The notes below the pieces were generated by a model that had not been told where the DNA came from, ran no database searches, and worked only from the letters and a program-made list of their open reading frames with translations. This document shows positions 24,401 through 37,700 of a stretch of 64,000 bases of DNA, one piece after another (the stretch's first letter is position 1; each line of letters starts with the position of its first letter). Made by a program: the position numbers and the translations under genes. The stretch comes from Plazaster borealis (lineage: Eukaryota > Echinodermata > Asteroidea > Forcipulatida > Labidiasteridae). The stretch lies in the NCBI GenBank assembly GCA_021014325.1, contig CM037476.1:15164827-15228826 (forward strand). Reading direction: 5' to 3'.

Positions 24401-27224
24401 CTCTAGACTGCATCATTAAGCCGAAATACTGGAGCAAATCTACATGAGTGAATAGTTTGCACTATTATTTTGAACGTTCCAATGGAACGTTCCGTCGGTC
24501 CAACGGAACAGTCCATGTGCATGCGCTGGAATAAGAATTACAACGTTCCTACCACCGTTCCTACCATTCCGACTTTTGAGACGCTCTCTTCCTTGGAACC
24601 AGTGCGGAAGAGCAAGGTCCAGTTTCATTTCATGTATTGTAAGTCAGTCTGTCAAGAAGATTCAGGTCGCGGGCGCAGCAGAGCTGGCCTGGAGTTTCAT
24701 CTTTAAGAGGGCAACGTTTTTTTCTTTTTGCAAAGGGCACTTCCATCTGGAAAGTCTGTGGGAAACTTTTGAAGGGGTACCAAGGTCAAGACCAAGGGCA
24801 ACGGAGGCCGTGGCCTTTGTGGCCTCTGTGTAATTTCAGGCCTGTATATGGGGAACTTTTGAAGGGGCAGCAAGGCCAAGGCAAGGGCAACGGAGGCGGG
24901 GCTTCTGTTTAATACTAGGCCTGGCCTGGCAGCGATTTTGTTATTGAGAAAACACGTGTAGGGAACCTGAGGGAACTATTCAATAATCAACATGAATTAC
25001 TTACTGTTTTGCTGGCCATCAGGTTCTACTGGTACATGTGTACATTATACATAACTTAAATTAAAATTTTGTGTGTCGTTCAAATGTACTTGAAGCAACT
25101 CTATGAAGTTGGCCAAGAAATAGCTGGAAATATACATGTAGACAGCCAGACTGTTGGCAATGTTTTTTGGGGGTTTTAGTTTTGCGTAAATGTACAATGT
25201 ATCTAACTTTGATTTTTGTTTTCATTATCATTTCAGAACAATATGATGCCTTTGTTAAGTTCAACCAAGACCAGATTCATCGACGCTTCAGAGACTCAAC
25301 TGCAAGCTGTAAGTTTTGTTGGTTTGTTTTGTGTGTTTTTTTGGGGGGTCCTAAAACTTATTTGTTGCTCACCAGCCACTCATCAAAATGGGATTAATGA
25401 ATTTTGGGGTGGTTTAAGAAATGACTAAGCATCCTCTACTACCTTCCTATCATCCCACTGCTCCAAGTTCTCAAATTGTACATTCCGTCTCACACTCCCT
25501 GGAGGTGCGCTACCTCTCTCTATTCACGGCCTTCTAAATATTTCAGGCTGTCCGCAAAACTTTCAACATCCCATCTTAAAGGGGCGGTTGAGCCTTGATA
25601 TTTGGAAATGTGTTTGTTTCATCTCGCAAGGGATATACCATTTGTCGTTATGACTAAACCAGTGAAAGGTTCACTTCAGTAGATGAGCTCGTTCTTGATG
25701 ACAACTACAGTAGTCCAAAGGTTGATACTTTTGCCAACCTGGGCCTATTTTCATAGAACTGCTTGAGCCGAAAATATTGCTTTAAAATGTTGTGCTAAGC
25801 AATGATGAGCAGGATACCAGTCACAGGCCCTATGGTCGCAGATATTGTAAATGTGACTTGGTACTTTTGCTGGTAACCTTATTCTGGTAAGCAACAGGTT
25901 TTTTTGTGCTTAGCTACATGTACTTTTTGTGCTTAAGCAGCTCTGAGAGAAGTGGGCCCTGATCAAAGCCATAACTTTTGGAAAAGTCACATGGTGTACT
26001 CAAAAGCCTAAAGCAAGGCTCGACCTTAGCACTAGCCTGACACAAACATTGTTTGGTGAAAACTGCTCGCAGGCTAGTAAAAACCACTTCTTAGTTAAAG
26101 TTGCTCGGCAAGCTGCCCTAAAATGCAGGTCTGATACTTCACCATGCCCCTTGGCGCCCTTCGAAATGTTCCAGTAGAAAGTTAAATTTAAAAGAAGTAT
26201 CGGGCCTGAAGATTTGAAACCAACCTGTTCAATCAATTGTTTTTCTTTAAGTTTTCTATGATTGTCTGAATGTAACTTTGTTTGACCTATAAACCCAGTT
26301 GAAATCGCTTCCCTGAAAGTTAACTAGAGAATGACAATTACATACGTGTTTCAATTCCGGACTAGAAAAACTCTGTGTGTGGGAAAGTAGAAAGTACAAA
26401 GCACAGTTTACTAGCCCAACTGGTTACCTGTAAAATAAGTTTGAGCTCAAGGCCTTTGAAGTATCAATTAACAAGAGATATAGCCTAAGACAAAAGCCGG
26501 TCATTGACACTACAGGATGACACCTTTTTGGAGTGTACAATGTACATCCGGTCGTCCAAGGCCAGTGATTTTAGATTCGGCCCAGTAAGCTCACGACCGA
26601 ACAAGTTAGATTGTCTTTTTTTAATACCTCACTGTGTAATACATTTATTTTAATAAACATGCGGATGCTCTACAAACTGATCTATCTAGCCCCTATGTTG
26701 GCGGTTTGGAGGTCGCAGAAGGTTCAAGTCTCGCTCTAGTCAATTTTTCTTTGTTCAACTCAAAATTATTTTAAAATTTACCCAGTAATTTTTAAAATGT
26801 TAACTTTGAATCTAATAAATATATTTCAATTCTTTTGAGTATCAAAGTACATGTGTATACTAGCAAGATCAATATATTTGCAATGAGTATCAAAGTATTG
26901 TATACTAGCAATATCAATGTTCTCTTAAAATGCTTGTTCAAATCAAAATATTTTGATTCTGGTCTTGTTGAAAAAGTTTAGTCCAGTAAAAATTGTCAAC
27001 TACAATCCCTGAGGTCGTATGCATTTTTCCCCCAAATTTGAGCTCTGTGCATGTTGTACTGATTTTAAAAAACCTTTCAAGTTTCTCAAACATGGAAGCT
27101 CTTGAATTAAATATAAAATTATTGTTTTAAGATTTCATGTCACTCTTTGACAGTGACTTGGTCGTTTTTAATGTGCTCTGTTTTCTAACTCCTTGATTTG
27201 GTTCCACCCACAGATGTTTCTTAA
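15487..27224 (+). CDS. akirin: Akirin, nuclear transcription cofactor
   Basis: Coding exons: 15487-15667, 17677-18042, 25237-25308 and 27214-27224, joining in phases 1, 1, 1 to give 209 residues, close to human AKIRIN2 (203). The N-terminus [15 protein letters not shown] and the nuclear signal SPKRRRC are diagnostic. Exon 2 supplies [16 protein letters not shown] and, after a Ser/Gly-rich linker, the conserved [20 protein letters not shown] helix. Exon 3 gives [18 protein letters not shown]. The last coding exon holds only AT-GTT-TCT-TAA, completing the terminal YVS. An in-frame TGA at 15421 lies upstream of the ATG. Akirins are small nuclear proteins that link NF-kB-type factors to SWI/SNF chromatin remodelling and promote nuclear import of proteasomes. 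Intron 2 is about 7.2 kb. Intron 1 contains a duplicated start of exon 2. Confidence 0.96.
16958..17112 (+). pseudogene. Duplicated start of akirin exon 2 (decoy exon)
   Basis: About 155 bp at 16958-17112 repeat 17592-17746 at an exact offset of 634 with only about four or five differences. The copy includes the acceptor TTTAAATTTTAG and the first 70 bases of exon 2. Read in the akirin frame it gives [20 protein letters not shown], then DSLK and a stop, because the copy ends after CTCTTT. Use of this acceptor would give a protein of roughly 84 residues lacking the conserved C-terminal half, or a transcript open to nonsense-mediated decay. Confidence 0.85.
17423..17589. repeat. 167-bp near-perfect hairpin
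   Basis: GGGAATAAAAGAGTAG at the left pairs with CTACTCTTTTATTCCC at the right. The arms go on through TTCTTAAACGGCCGTTTAAA and CAGGGTCGTGGCCGTG to a short loop near CTCGCCTTCGGCTCG at 17500-17514. It sits between the two copies of the akirin exon-2 start. No open frame. Likely a foldback element able to form a long RNA stem in the akirin pre-mRNA. Confidence 0.9.
18129..18287 (-). repeat. AGGCCTGGAATTTC family member
   Basis: Begins AGGCCTGGAATTGCATGG and ends GACGAAATTCCAGTCCT, with GTGCCCCTTCGAAAGTTTTTC and GAAGTGCCCTTTGCAAAATG between. Relatives lie at 24690-24842, 26110-26213, 40788-40966, 49918-50067 and 63592-63733. Short inverted-repeat element in akirin intron 2, just downstream of the exon 2 donor. 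Confidence 0.75.
18288..25236. other. Akirin intron 2, repeat-filled
   Basis: No exon beyond those of akirin is supported. Contents seen: ACATGT microsatellite at 18968-18990; SINE head fragment near 20278-20340 (CGGACTCAAACTCTGGTGTT); a GC-rich patch at 20450-20700; a fragment of the AGGCCTGG family near 21758-21803; two GGGCC-type repeats at 22611-22955; a 19-base C-run at 23397-23415; and AGGCCTGG family copies at 24690-24925. Confidence 0.5.
20450..20700. other. GC-rich island inside akirin intron 2
   Basis: About 250 bp of strongly GC-rich sequence (GCCGGGCCCC, GGGGAGGGCCCCC, CCCGCCGGGGCCC) stand in otherwise AT-rich intron DNA. Two plus-strand frames remain open across it, rich in Pro and Gly. 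I see no domain, and splice signals are not convincing. It could be an inserted foreign segment, a regulatory island or an unrecognised exon. Confidence 0.4.
26690..26770 (+). repeat. tRNA-derived SINE fragment
   Basis: AGAAGGTTCAAGTCTCGCTC is a B-box-like tRNA segment, and it is followed by AGTCAATTTTTCTTTGTTCA. The same tail follows the tRNA-like unit at 37083-37160. Lies in akirin intron 3. Confidence 0.6.
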
Positions 27225-27819
27225 GCTCCTGAATTCAAAGTGTAGTCTCCCCACAAGGTATCGACACCTGCATCAGTCGTGGAGCCGAAGACTACATATA
27301 CACCATATCCATTACAGCATCCCTTCAAATCATCCCATCATTATCTTCTTCATCAAAAAAAGAAAAAGAAACAAAATACAAAATCTGTTCATATTACAGA
27401 TGGATGTTGTTGCGTTCATATTTATAAAAATTAAAACCAATGATATAAATTAACTACTCTAAATAGCATCAACTGGAAGTAACTTTGATGATTTATAATC
27501 TAAAACTTGTTATTTATGTAAGATTTATATCTCCTTCCGTTTTCCCTTGTCTCTCAAGGGATGTGAAACCAAACCAAAATTTATAAAAATGTAAAGTCCT
27601 CTGCATAGAGTTGCTGGTACTACAATGCACTAAAACATGCGATTACCTCATAGAGTTAAGCAAATAGCCATGTACCGACGAGTTTATATAAAAATCCTCT
27701 TATCGTATATTGTAGGGTTTTCTGCTCCATCATTCAATGCCATTGGTCAATTACGAGGCAGGGGTCAAAGGCCAAAGTCCTTACTTTAATTGGACACATT
27801 TGATTCGTTTGTCTTTAGG

Positions 27820-27951
27820 ACCCTTTTGGAAACAATGGCTTTGGGATCCGGGCTCCGTCAATTATTTAGAAAATGTTTGCTGTTCTTATTGGGCTTCAAA
27901 CAGGTGGACAGAGCCTAAGCTGGAGCTCCAGCCGTGGTTTTGAAAAGGGCC
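27820..27951. repeat. Short hairpin element, copy 2
   Basis: ACCCTTTTGGAAACAATGGC at the left mirrors GCCGTGGTTTTGAAAAGGGC at the right, with GGATCCGGGCTCCG and GAGCCTAAGCTGGAGCTCCA inside. This matches the plan of the element at 4112-4262. Confidence 0.55.
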
Positions 27952-30900
27952 TAGGATTCGAACAATATTATTGAGATGCATTCTGTCTGTGTTGAGGCCT
28001 TGCCACACCAGGCTTTCTTTTTGTTTATTTTACAGACAACTTTGTTTGTTTTGGGATTTTTTTTTCAGGAAGAATACTTATGAATTTGATCTTGTAATGT
28101 GTTCACATTATTGGAGCAAAGTTATTAATTTTGTTGTTTATAATAATAAATTCATGTTTAATTTGCTAATATTTTAATCATCTATTAATCATATTTATTT
28201 GAACCTCATTTATGTTACACCAAAATTTACAGTTAATCTTTTTTTATGTTGGAGAAAATGTTTGAATTGGAGTTTTATTCCAATGATGTCAGAGAAATTA
28301 AAAGGGAAGGGATGACCCATAAATTACAAGTCTAGTTCTTGATGTAATACATGTATAACTACACCAATGCATTGCCAGACACCAGACCAATTGTGGTTAG
28401 CCTCACTTTGATTCTCACTGAAAATTGCACTTGGAAACCAACATGGCCTTTATAAATATGAAATCGTAGGGAAAAAAATAATCTTAAATCAACTGATGTC
28501 ATCGCCTACAGTAAATCTTGGTTGCGCCATTTTGGTTGTGAAATTCCATGTGTGTTACTGTGCAGTGCGCGTAAAAGGCAACACACGCATGGTTAGATGT
28601 GCACTGTATCGTCACCGTTTTCACGAACCAACGAATGTGTCAACAATCACAAAAATTTGGTCAATCGATTTATGTACAAATTCTTGACGTAGTCATTGCT
28701 GTTAATATTTTCAGCAAGTGTCAGGACCTACATGTAGCATGTAAGTAATGGTTTGGTGATTAGACTAATTGGCGTGACCGAAGAATCACTAGATTTGCCA
28801 TTTTGCATTTTTACTAAGTGGCGAATCAAGATTTGCCACTTTATCCATTGAAATAAATAGCTCTGGCACGGTGCCAAACACACATGGTACGACTTTTGCG
28901 TTTTCACGAACCGACGAATCTGTTGACCTATATGAGTGAAGCATTTTCAGTAACCAGTGAATCTCAATATGCATTCGCTTGTACACAGCGTTCTGCGTTC
29001 ACGTTTCTTTTGTTTATTTTCACCAAGTGGCAAATGTGTTTAGGAATTAATAACTCATCAAAATAGTTGCAAGATTGAAAACATATTGACAGTTCTGTAT
29101 GTCTGAAGAAGTCATTTTTATTTGGTAGTAACTTTAAAATAAAATTAATTCAGCAGTCTTCAAAACAGCAGTTTGAAAAATAGTTAAATTTCAAGCAAGA
29201 TTTTCTCCAAACAAGGAATTTCGGCAGTATCACTGCTGTGTGAAAACGATGATGATATCTGTATTTGCAGTATTTGCAGAACATACGAAGACAGTTGTGG
29301 CTTGTGAAATCAATGGCAAGGGGTCTAGCTGTCCGTGTGAACATTAAAGCCAGGTAGAAGTTTTCTTGAGCGAAGTCCAGGAAACAATTTCCGCGACTGA
29401 GAAAAGCACACAGTTTGGGAGCCCCACAATAGTCTGTGAGCTTGAAGAGTCTTCGTGCATTTTTATACACAATCTTTGGAAACTCTCAGAATCACCTGTC
29501 CTGTCTTCACGACGACAAATCCAAATCCACTTGATGCCATTTCGTCTCCAGGGCAGCCATATCTATTTTTAAAATGGCTGCTATTTTTGGCATATTTACC
29601 GTATGTTGTAATTATTAAATATGACTGAATTGACATAGATCTTTATTTTCCAAACGTTTATAAAGTATTATTACAATTTTGAAGCTTTTAATGGTTCGTA
29701 TATATTTCAGCGGCCATGTTAAAATTTTGGGCTTAAATTCAACCTCATCTGAACGACTCGGCCATGAAAACACAAAATCAAATCTTAGTCGTTCTCAGTC
29801 AATGCTCCTAACTAAAATTTTGTTGAGGGAGAAAATCAGTGATTATTGAATATTATTCTCTAACTTTCAGTTATCTTAACTAAGTTAACATGTTTAAATT
29901 TGTAGATATTGTACAGCAATTTTTCTTTTCGTCGTTACTTAAATTTTTAGTTTCTGTCGTTTTACTCCAGATATTATTTTACCTTTCTTTCTTTGTTTTT
30001 AAATGATTTCTCACTCCATGTGATTAGCTAGATTTGTGCCGTCATAGGTAGGACTGAACAGTGAACGATCGGTTACATTTTAATTATGATTTTGAATGTT
30101 GTTGCACAAAGTCATTCCATTGGTATGGGGGGGGGGGTTGAATAAGAGGTTGAGTAATTTTCGTTGAATAATTTTGTTCACAAAAACAAACAATCTCATT
30201 GTCAAAGTGTATGTATGCCATAAAATTACCCTGTACAAATTTCATCGTAAGGCAATCCCATTTTTGAGGAAAGGGGGGGGGGAGGGACTTTCTTTTTGAC
30301 CAAAATTGTGTTTAGTTTTTTTGTTTTTTTAAATGGACTGATCCATTAAGGGGTAATCCATTAAGTTTCACCCCTTAATGAATCCTCCACCCCCGCTAAA
30401 AAGAAAGTCAGACACGTAATGCATTACAAAACAAGTTTCCGCAGTAAACCATTTGTGAGTTTGATTTAAATAATGTCTGGTACAATGATTTGCTCAGTCA
30501 CAAGTTGCCACTTTGTAATTGCTAAAAAAATCACATGATTCGGGCAAGATTTTGCGTAGTTACCTAAGAAGAGCCGGCAAGCCCCCATTCAAAATTCTGA
30601 ACAATGGAATGGCACAATGGTACCACGGTTTGCCCATCTGGTGGTTTTTGTATAAAAGCTTGCCCAGAACCATAGCAATTGTCTCCGAGGAATTCAAATT
30701 GAAGCGGTAACTTGTGACTAAGCAAGTCATTGTACCAGACATTATTCAAATCCAACATGTAAATGGCTAATTTGGATTGCTACATCATGTCTTTTGTGGA
30801 CAGAGCAAGAGGTTGTCATACGCTCTACACTGTTTGGTAGGCGGTTTCCTGAGATGGATTCGTCTATTGTTGGTTTCCTCAAAATTGATTGTACTGAGAT

Positions 30901-31572
30901 AGGAGATGTTTATCAGGAATAAGTCTAGTTACAAGTACTGATATTACTCCAGTAAACTTCGGCCTAGTCAGTGATAGTAAAAAATTCCAGATTCACATTG
31001 AAGTTTTTAAACAACTTGATGTAATAATCTTATCCTGAACATGAATAGGGTACCACAGGTCCACAACAGTGTAAACTGTACAAAACGTACAAAACTTGGC
31101 ATAATTTCATACAGCTGCTAAGTAGACGAATCTGCTTAGCATATTTTGCTTAATAGAAATGGGTCAATGACCAAAATGCAAAGCAGTGTGTATTTTGTTG
31201 TGACTGGTCCTCTGCCAAGGTTTGCTGAGAACCATCTGCTGTTAAGTATGAAATTGGGGCTTTTTGGTCTGGAATCCCCCTTTGCAGTTTTTATCGAGGG
31301 CCATTTTGAAATGACTTTGTGTTTCCTTACTTTTGGTGCTATTAATAGGTAAATGTTGTGAGAGTACGGTGTCTGGTAGATAATTGATAGTAATGTATTG
31401 TCACTTTTATGTCTTTGTCCCTGGTCATTTTGCAATCACTCCTTACTTTGTATATAATTCATGTATTACTAAAGACAGTTACAAATAAAGAAGATACAGA
31501 ATGTTATACCGAGTAAATATTATTTTATTTATTTTCGATGACGAAAATGGTTCGCCTCTACAAGGGTGGAAT

Positions 31573-31690
31573 GTTGTGGCCATCGGACTCGAGTTCTGGT
31601 GTTGTCAGAGAGTGTGGTTGGGTCCTTGAGCAAGACACTTGATCATAATTGCTTTGTCCATCAGAAGGGACGTTAGGCTGTATCGCCTTT
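31573..31690 (+). repeat. tRNA-derived SINE, partial
   Basis: ATCGGACTCGAGTTCTGGTG and CCTTGAGCAAGACACTTGAT match, in order, the head and body of the SINE on the minus strand at 39370-39722. The tail beyond GGGACGTTAGGCTGTA is lost. Confidence 0.65.
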
Positions 31691-32488
31691 TAAGGTTCTA
31701 CATACCAGGCCACGATATTCCTCCTACTTTAATCGGATTTCCATTTTTTGCCCTTCGGAAAAATCAGCAAAATTTGTATCAAATAGCCAGAAAAAAGTAT
31801 ATAAAAGCCTATAAAATGTACTAATTGTAGGTCAGCCCTTGTACTCAACCGAATTGTCCTACTTTTTCCCAAGGGGCCAAATATCATGCCTGCTGCATAC
31901 AAATGGTCTCAGCTCTGCACACCCTGTCATAAAAATAATTAACAAATTTTATTATAAATAATTAGTCAGATCCCCCCTTAAGGTGATCCCTCTGCTGCTG
32001 CTTCCCAGGTTGTATCGTAAACTTGGATTGGATGGCTTCTGACTGGCACCCTTGAACTAAGATATTGACAAAATAGGGAGACTGCCGGCAAGTTTAATCC
32101 AAAATTTAAAATAATTTACGCCGTGTTATTAGTATTATTGCTACTGAATTAATCCAAGGATCTAGTGCCCATTTCATTTTTCAGTTGTTCAATGTGCAGG
32201 CTGCTTGAAATGTCCCCAAAGGGTTCTGTTTAACAGCAATGCTTCATTCTCACCCCCGCCCACCTCTTTTCCCCCTTACAAAGCAGTATTGAGGTGATGC
32301 CATTTGCCAGGGGATTACACCACTTAGGGACAGGTTACTGACAATGGGTAAAAGGTTGTTCGCACAAACTATGCACAAGTCAATAGCAGTAAACAACACC
32401 TTACACGAGTGTACAATTTCATTGATTGTTTATTCAACCGGGGCCACATCCTTAATGTTATTCTGATTTTTGTTTTTCAATTGCAATC

Positions 32489-32706
32489 AGGCGCGGATAC
32501 AGGGCGTGGGCGCACGCCCTTTGCCAGGAAAAAAAAAAAAAAAAAAAAGGGAGAGAAAAAAAAAAAAAAATCAGAAGTCATACTCGTTAGTGCAATGGCA
32601 ATTTCGCAGTGCAGAAAAATAAAATGCTGTCTGGGGATGGCGCGGTCTTTCATTCTGAAAAAAAAATCACGCCCCCCCGTTTGGAAAATCCTGGATCCGC
32701 CCCTGG
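32489..32706. repeat. hAT-like miniature element
   Basis: Left end CAGGCGCGGATACAGGGC and right end (reverse complement) CAGGGGCGGATCCAGGATT are terminal inverted repeats. GCAAT flanks both sides and may be part of the target duplication. The interior contains two long A-runs at 32529-32570. CAGGGGCGGATCCAGG-ended elements are widespread in animals. Confidence 0.7.
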
Positions 32707-34133
32707 CAATCTATGATGTGCTGGAGTTACAAGATTTAAGTAAAAATTCTTACACATAGTTACCACTTGACGTCACACAGTGTGAAGTCGGCCATCTGTA
32801 CAGGCAATGATAGTCTTTTTTTGTATGCACAACTATGCGTTGTGCATGAATACCACATACGATACGCGGGAGTTCTATCAAATTCATTGCATGAGTGTTT
32901 AATAAACCACTTCATGCCGAGTAGAAAAATCACAATGCTTGATAACGCAGCTCAAAGCCAAAACCCAAGTTGCCTGTAAAGATGGCGTCAATAAAGAACG
33001 TTCTATAGAGTATATACATTATGTTGGTCTGCCAAAAATTGTACAAGGTTGCTCTTTGTGGCAAACTTATGATACCACAATGTCCTCAGAAGTTAAGTTT
33101 TTGTACCCCCCTATATGCAGCATTTACTGTACATATCAACCCCATTGACTTTCACATGCCACCCTATGCACATACACGTACATGACTAAGCAAGCAAAGC
33201 TCAAACTCATATTTCCTGCCCCAAATGACTTCCACATTCCTTCCATCATTTCCTCCTGATACGGAGGCGGAGCCTAACCCTAGAGGGCCATGTAGATGAA
33301 GAGGATGGGCTAATGTGTGAGGAAATGACCCCTCCCCTATCCACTGAAGCAGGGCTTTTGACAGTCTTGGTCTTAGACGCTTTGCTAATACCGAGCGCCA
33401 ATTTGAGGTTAGGACAAAAAGTCAACTGACGATGCAGTATTTGTATGACTTCTTTGTGTAACTCAAGATCCAAATCAAGACAGATTGTAGTCATGCAGTA
33501 CCTGTCAGTAGTCTGGAAGCCAAGACTAGGATTCTGATTGTAAATAAAAACTGTCCCCCTTCTTTTCTCCAACAGAGGGATTCAGTTTGAAAAATAGTAC
33601 ACACAAGGCGATAAATTTTCTTTTGTAAAATTCGGAAATCGGTATTAAAAGTTAAAGCAGATTGAGGAACCCTTAGCTACAGCCATTGCCAGTGGGTACG
33701 TAGAACTCCAACTAGAGTATTATGACAGAGCAAGCCCAGTGATTAGCATTAGCATGACTGTGCAGCTCTACCAAAACCCAATGTAAAATTAATCCATAGC
33801 TGTACCCCCTATTCCTTTTACCATAACAACCAGGCATGAGATTTATCAGAATTTTTCCTGATTTTCCTGATCAGCCAGGGGCAACATGATGCCATTACCT
33901 TGGTCATGTTCCCCATTCATAATATCAATACTGAATACTGATTCTCAATGTATACAAAAAGGGAACCCGACTATTCTGGCCTTCCCATTTGGCTACATGA
34001 TTTAAATAGGAGCAAAACATGAACATAAATGTAATATAACGGCTACTTATAAAAAATAAATTACACATAATGTCTTGGCTGATTGGTGCACAACATGAAA
34101 ACTTGCTCGGCAGTCAAAATCAGATCGTTCATT

Positions 34134-34686
34134 TCATTCTGCCGGTGTGGTGTCTTTTTTGGGTTTCTTCTTTTGTTCCTTCTTGTCATCTTCTCCGTCC
34201 GCTGCCTGTCTTTTCAAGGCTTTGACCTTCCTGGTCTGGAGGTTTTTCAGGTCTTGGCTCTCCATGTGGATACGACCCAGCTTGGTGCCGAACACGTCGT
34301 GGTTGATGTTCTTCTTCTTCTTGGGCTTTAAGACGCAAAAGAAACGGACATATTGAGGAAAAAGTCAACAGCAGTGTAGACTGGTCCCTTGTCTTTATCA
34401 GTAAAGACAGGCACTGGTCTTACAAACCAAATGGTTTCATTGAATAGACATGTACATGCAATGACACATACGTAGTGCACCCACATACAACATAACTACC
34501 AGACTGATATGTGTGTGAGCGTGTCTATCCATTGAAACCAAGGACTTTAACAAAAGGGATTCGGGTGTTTGACAGAGCGAGGACGTCCTCGCTTCGTTTT
34601 CGTGTACAAACCCAATGGGGAAGTCGCTAAACTATGTCCAAACAATGGGAGAACAAAGAGAAGTCCTCGGTAAGCGGGATTTACAA

Positions 34687-34720
<34 letters not shown>

Positions 34721-37700
34721 CCTTGTAGTGACATTCAAACCTAGGAAGGGGACAACAGGTTCACGATTGTTATCGCAAAGGAAAACAATGGGGTCCACGT
34801 ATATCAGGACAAAGAGTTGAACAAAGGAGGGTCCACAATTAGAGGTCATCACACTGTCATTATGACATGCAAAACTTAAGTGGGTCAAAGGTACATCTGG
34901 CAGGCAACCCGCAGGTTGTAAAGGTCGGCATCTGGCATTATTTTAGTGCCTCAAAGAGAGACGTCAGATGTTTGGGCTGGTCTCAGTGTTGCAGTCGCGA
35001 CTCAATTTCATTGAGCCACTAATGCCCAAAAATTAGGAGAGCCAGAAACAATTTAAGATGTATCCGGGCAGCAGTTGCGGCTGCAACTGTTGCTAAGGGT
35101 GTTGCTGAGGACAGCCTATGCTTCAACGCTTGTTATCATGGTGATCACGCCGCAGCCAGAAAAGGTTACCGGCCAAAACTGGTTCCCTGTTACACTTACA
35201 ATCCTTCCTTTTAGAAGAAATTTTTTAAGCAATTATTTTACATTTAAACAAGTCTATGAAAAGGGATGCTGACCATCGGACAATTAATTCCATTTAATGA
35301 ATGCATGTTTAGCCGTGAAAGAAACACTCCGCCCTGATTACTTCATGAGGCAACGGAGGCGATTGTCTGGGTGCCCCTGGTCATATAACTTGCAAGAAAA
35401 AAGAAACACCATATTTTATCAGAGTAAGAGAAAACTGTTCACCACTTGCAAGAGTGTTTTAATCTTTGGGAATTTTTGGACGCTTGGCTACAAAACGCAC
35501 CTTGATTACTCTAGGTTTCTTCATGGATTGTTTGTAGAGGTCTAATGAGGCAAGGTGACTCCTCCTCAAGACCATGTCTAAGGATGGTCCGATATCATCC
35601 AACTCTACTCTTGGTGTCTTGCTCCCGGACTTCTTTAGCTGGACCCTACAACGGAAAAACAAAATAATAATAATAAAGGAAGGTACTTGATTGTTTTTTT
35701 TTTTATGGTTTCATTAAAATTGTCTTTTACAGAAACATTTATTAACAGAGATGAGATACAATTTAACCATGCTGGCATAGTTTATCTATCATTTAAAACC
35801 ACAGTGGATAATATTGAATGGTCAGATAGTAGGAGGGTTGACTATGTACTGTGTAGATGTATTCACCATGTGATATCATATTGCAGGCTGGCATAAATTA
35901 TCTATTATATGATATTGAATGGTCAGACTCTAGGAGGGTTAAAGCACAAGGACAACATTGGTACTTGTCAAAGACCAGTATCCACACTCTATGTGACCCT
36001 ACATATACATAAAATAACAAACCTGTGAAAGTTTTAGCCGAATCAGTCACTAGAGTCACAAGAAAACAGTGAAAACCCCAATTCAATGTTTTCACCGTTT
36101 TCAAACATCAAGTGTCGGACTCGCGAGATCAAAACTAATCGTTTTACTAAATTCTCAAAAACTAAAGCATTCCAAGCAAAAATATTTCAAGGGATGTATT
36201 TCACCATGACCATCTTTATACCATGTAAGTCATGTGCAAATCTGTACACATCTACATTTTCACTCTTACCAATGTTGTACACACCCTTTATTAAAGGTGT
36301 AGAGCTTTATTTTTTTGTCTTTTCCATTGCTGGATTGTTCTTGCATACCTGTAATTTCTGATCAGGACTTTGCCGTTGACTGCCGTTACACTAATAACAT
36401 GCTCAAGCCCGGCAAGACGTACCTTCTTCACATCAGGTCCGCGGAAGAAATCTAGAGGAGAGAAAAAAACAGGAGGCGTTCTCGGTGTCACTGTCTTTAC
36501 TTAGTCTGCATAATTTCAATCGATGTAAACTGTAAATATTTTGAAGTAAATCGACTGACGTTATTTTATCAGTTGTGTGTGCCCAGGCGCTTGTGTGCTT
36601 GTAAACTGTCGGATAAAATCATTCTGATATTTCAGAACTCTTTAGTCTATCGTCGATGAATTTATTATATACAAATCAAAAGTGTGCATGGGCACATGAT
36701 TTGCCAAGAGTGAGTTCAAAGCAAGGTTTTTAAGAAGTCTTGAACACAATTTGAAAAGAACTTATTACTGAAGAATGGGTCTCCATAACTGCCTGTTTTT
36801 CATCATTCACTTCACCATTATAGATTCCTTCAGTAATCTGATGTACCAGTTGACCATCAAGTAATGTCTAAAAATAAATTTACCGAGTCCGTTTCACTTG
36901 TGGTTTAATACTTGATATTTGTAATAAAAAGATGCATCCCTTAAGGTGATCCCTCAACTGTCGCTTCCCAAGTTGTATCATAGACGTGGGTGTGATCCTG
37001 GTTATACGACAGTTACAGGTTGAATGGCTTCTGACTGGCACTCACAAACAAAGATGTTGACAAAATAGGGAGACTGCCAACATAGGGCTAGATAGCTCAA
37101 TTGGTAGAGCGCATGTTCAAGTCCTGCTCAAGTCAATTTTTCTTTGTTCAACCTAAAACTATAAAAAAAACATTTTGCAACAGGGGCAAACATTTGTGCC
37201 AAGTTGAACTGTGTTGAAAAGAAAGTGATTTTACCTATGAGTAGGTTTTTCAGTCTCTTGTATTCGTGTTCCGTTTCAAAGGCATCCCCAGCAAAGACGA
37301 GGCAGGGCTTGGCTCCTGACATGCACTTTGCACTCTGTAAATAGCAACATACTAAATTGTTAAAACAAAAGGAACGGCTAGTAGTATATACAACTTGAAG
37401 AGGGAATTGTTTTGATATGGGAGAAGACATCCAGCCTAACCAACTATTATTAGATGTCGTGTTATCATATAATGTTCAGGGTTCTCCCCAGGATTTTTCA
37501 GAACTCGGGGGGGGGGGGGGGGGGCATTCGGGATCCACACTTTGGAGGTTTTTTTTTAGCCTAAGCACGCTGACTTGAAACAATGTCTTGTTTACTCTGT
37601 GTTTATGTTTGGTTCTGGACCCACACTTTGGAGGTTTTTTTTTTAGCCTAAGCACGCTGACTTGAAACAATGTCTTCTTTACTCTGTGTTTATGTTTGGT

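Larger units (their letters stand above)
27225..34133. other. Akirin 3' UTR and repeat-rich intergenic DNA
   Basis: No protein gene is supported between akirin and RPF2, which converge here. ATTAAA near 27430 and AATAAA near 28144 are candidate akirin polyadenylation signals. Other contents: a hairpin copy at 27820-27951; paired repeats near 28560-28680 and 28860-28930 sharing TTTTCACGAACC(A/G)ACGAAT; a SINE at 31573-31690; a segment at 31826-31912 repeated at 53412-53490; a segment at 31975-32095 repeated at 36935-37080; and a hAT-like element at 32489-32706. Confidence 0.5.

Noticed and set aside
33246..33572. 108-codon minus-strand frame
   Set aside because: Low-complexity Ser/Arg end and no similarity I can see; looks like repeat-derived chance coding.
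37083..37160. Possible tRNA gene
   Set aside because: A- and B-box-like segments are too close together and no acceptor stem can be drawn; it is a SINE fragment.
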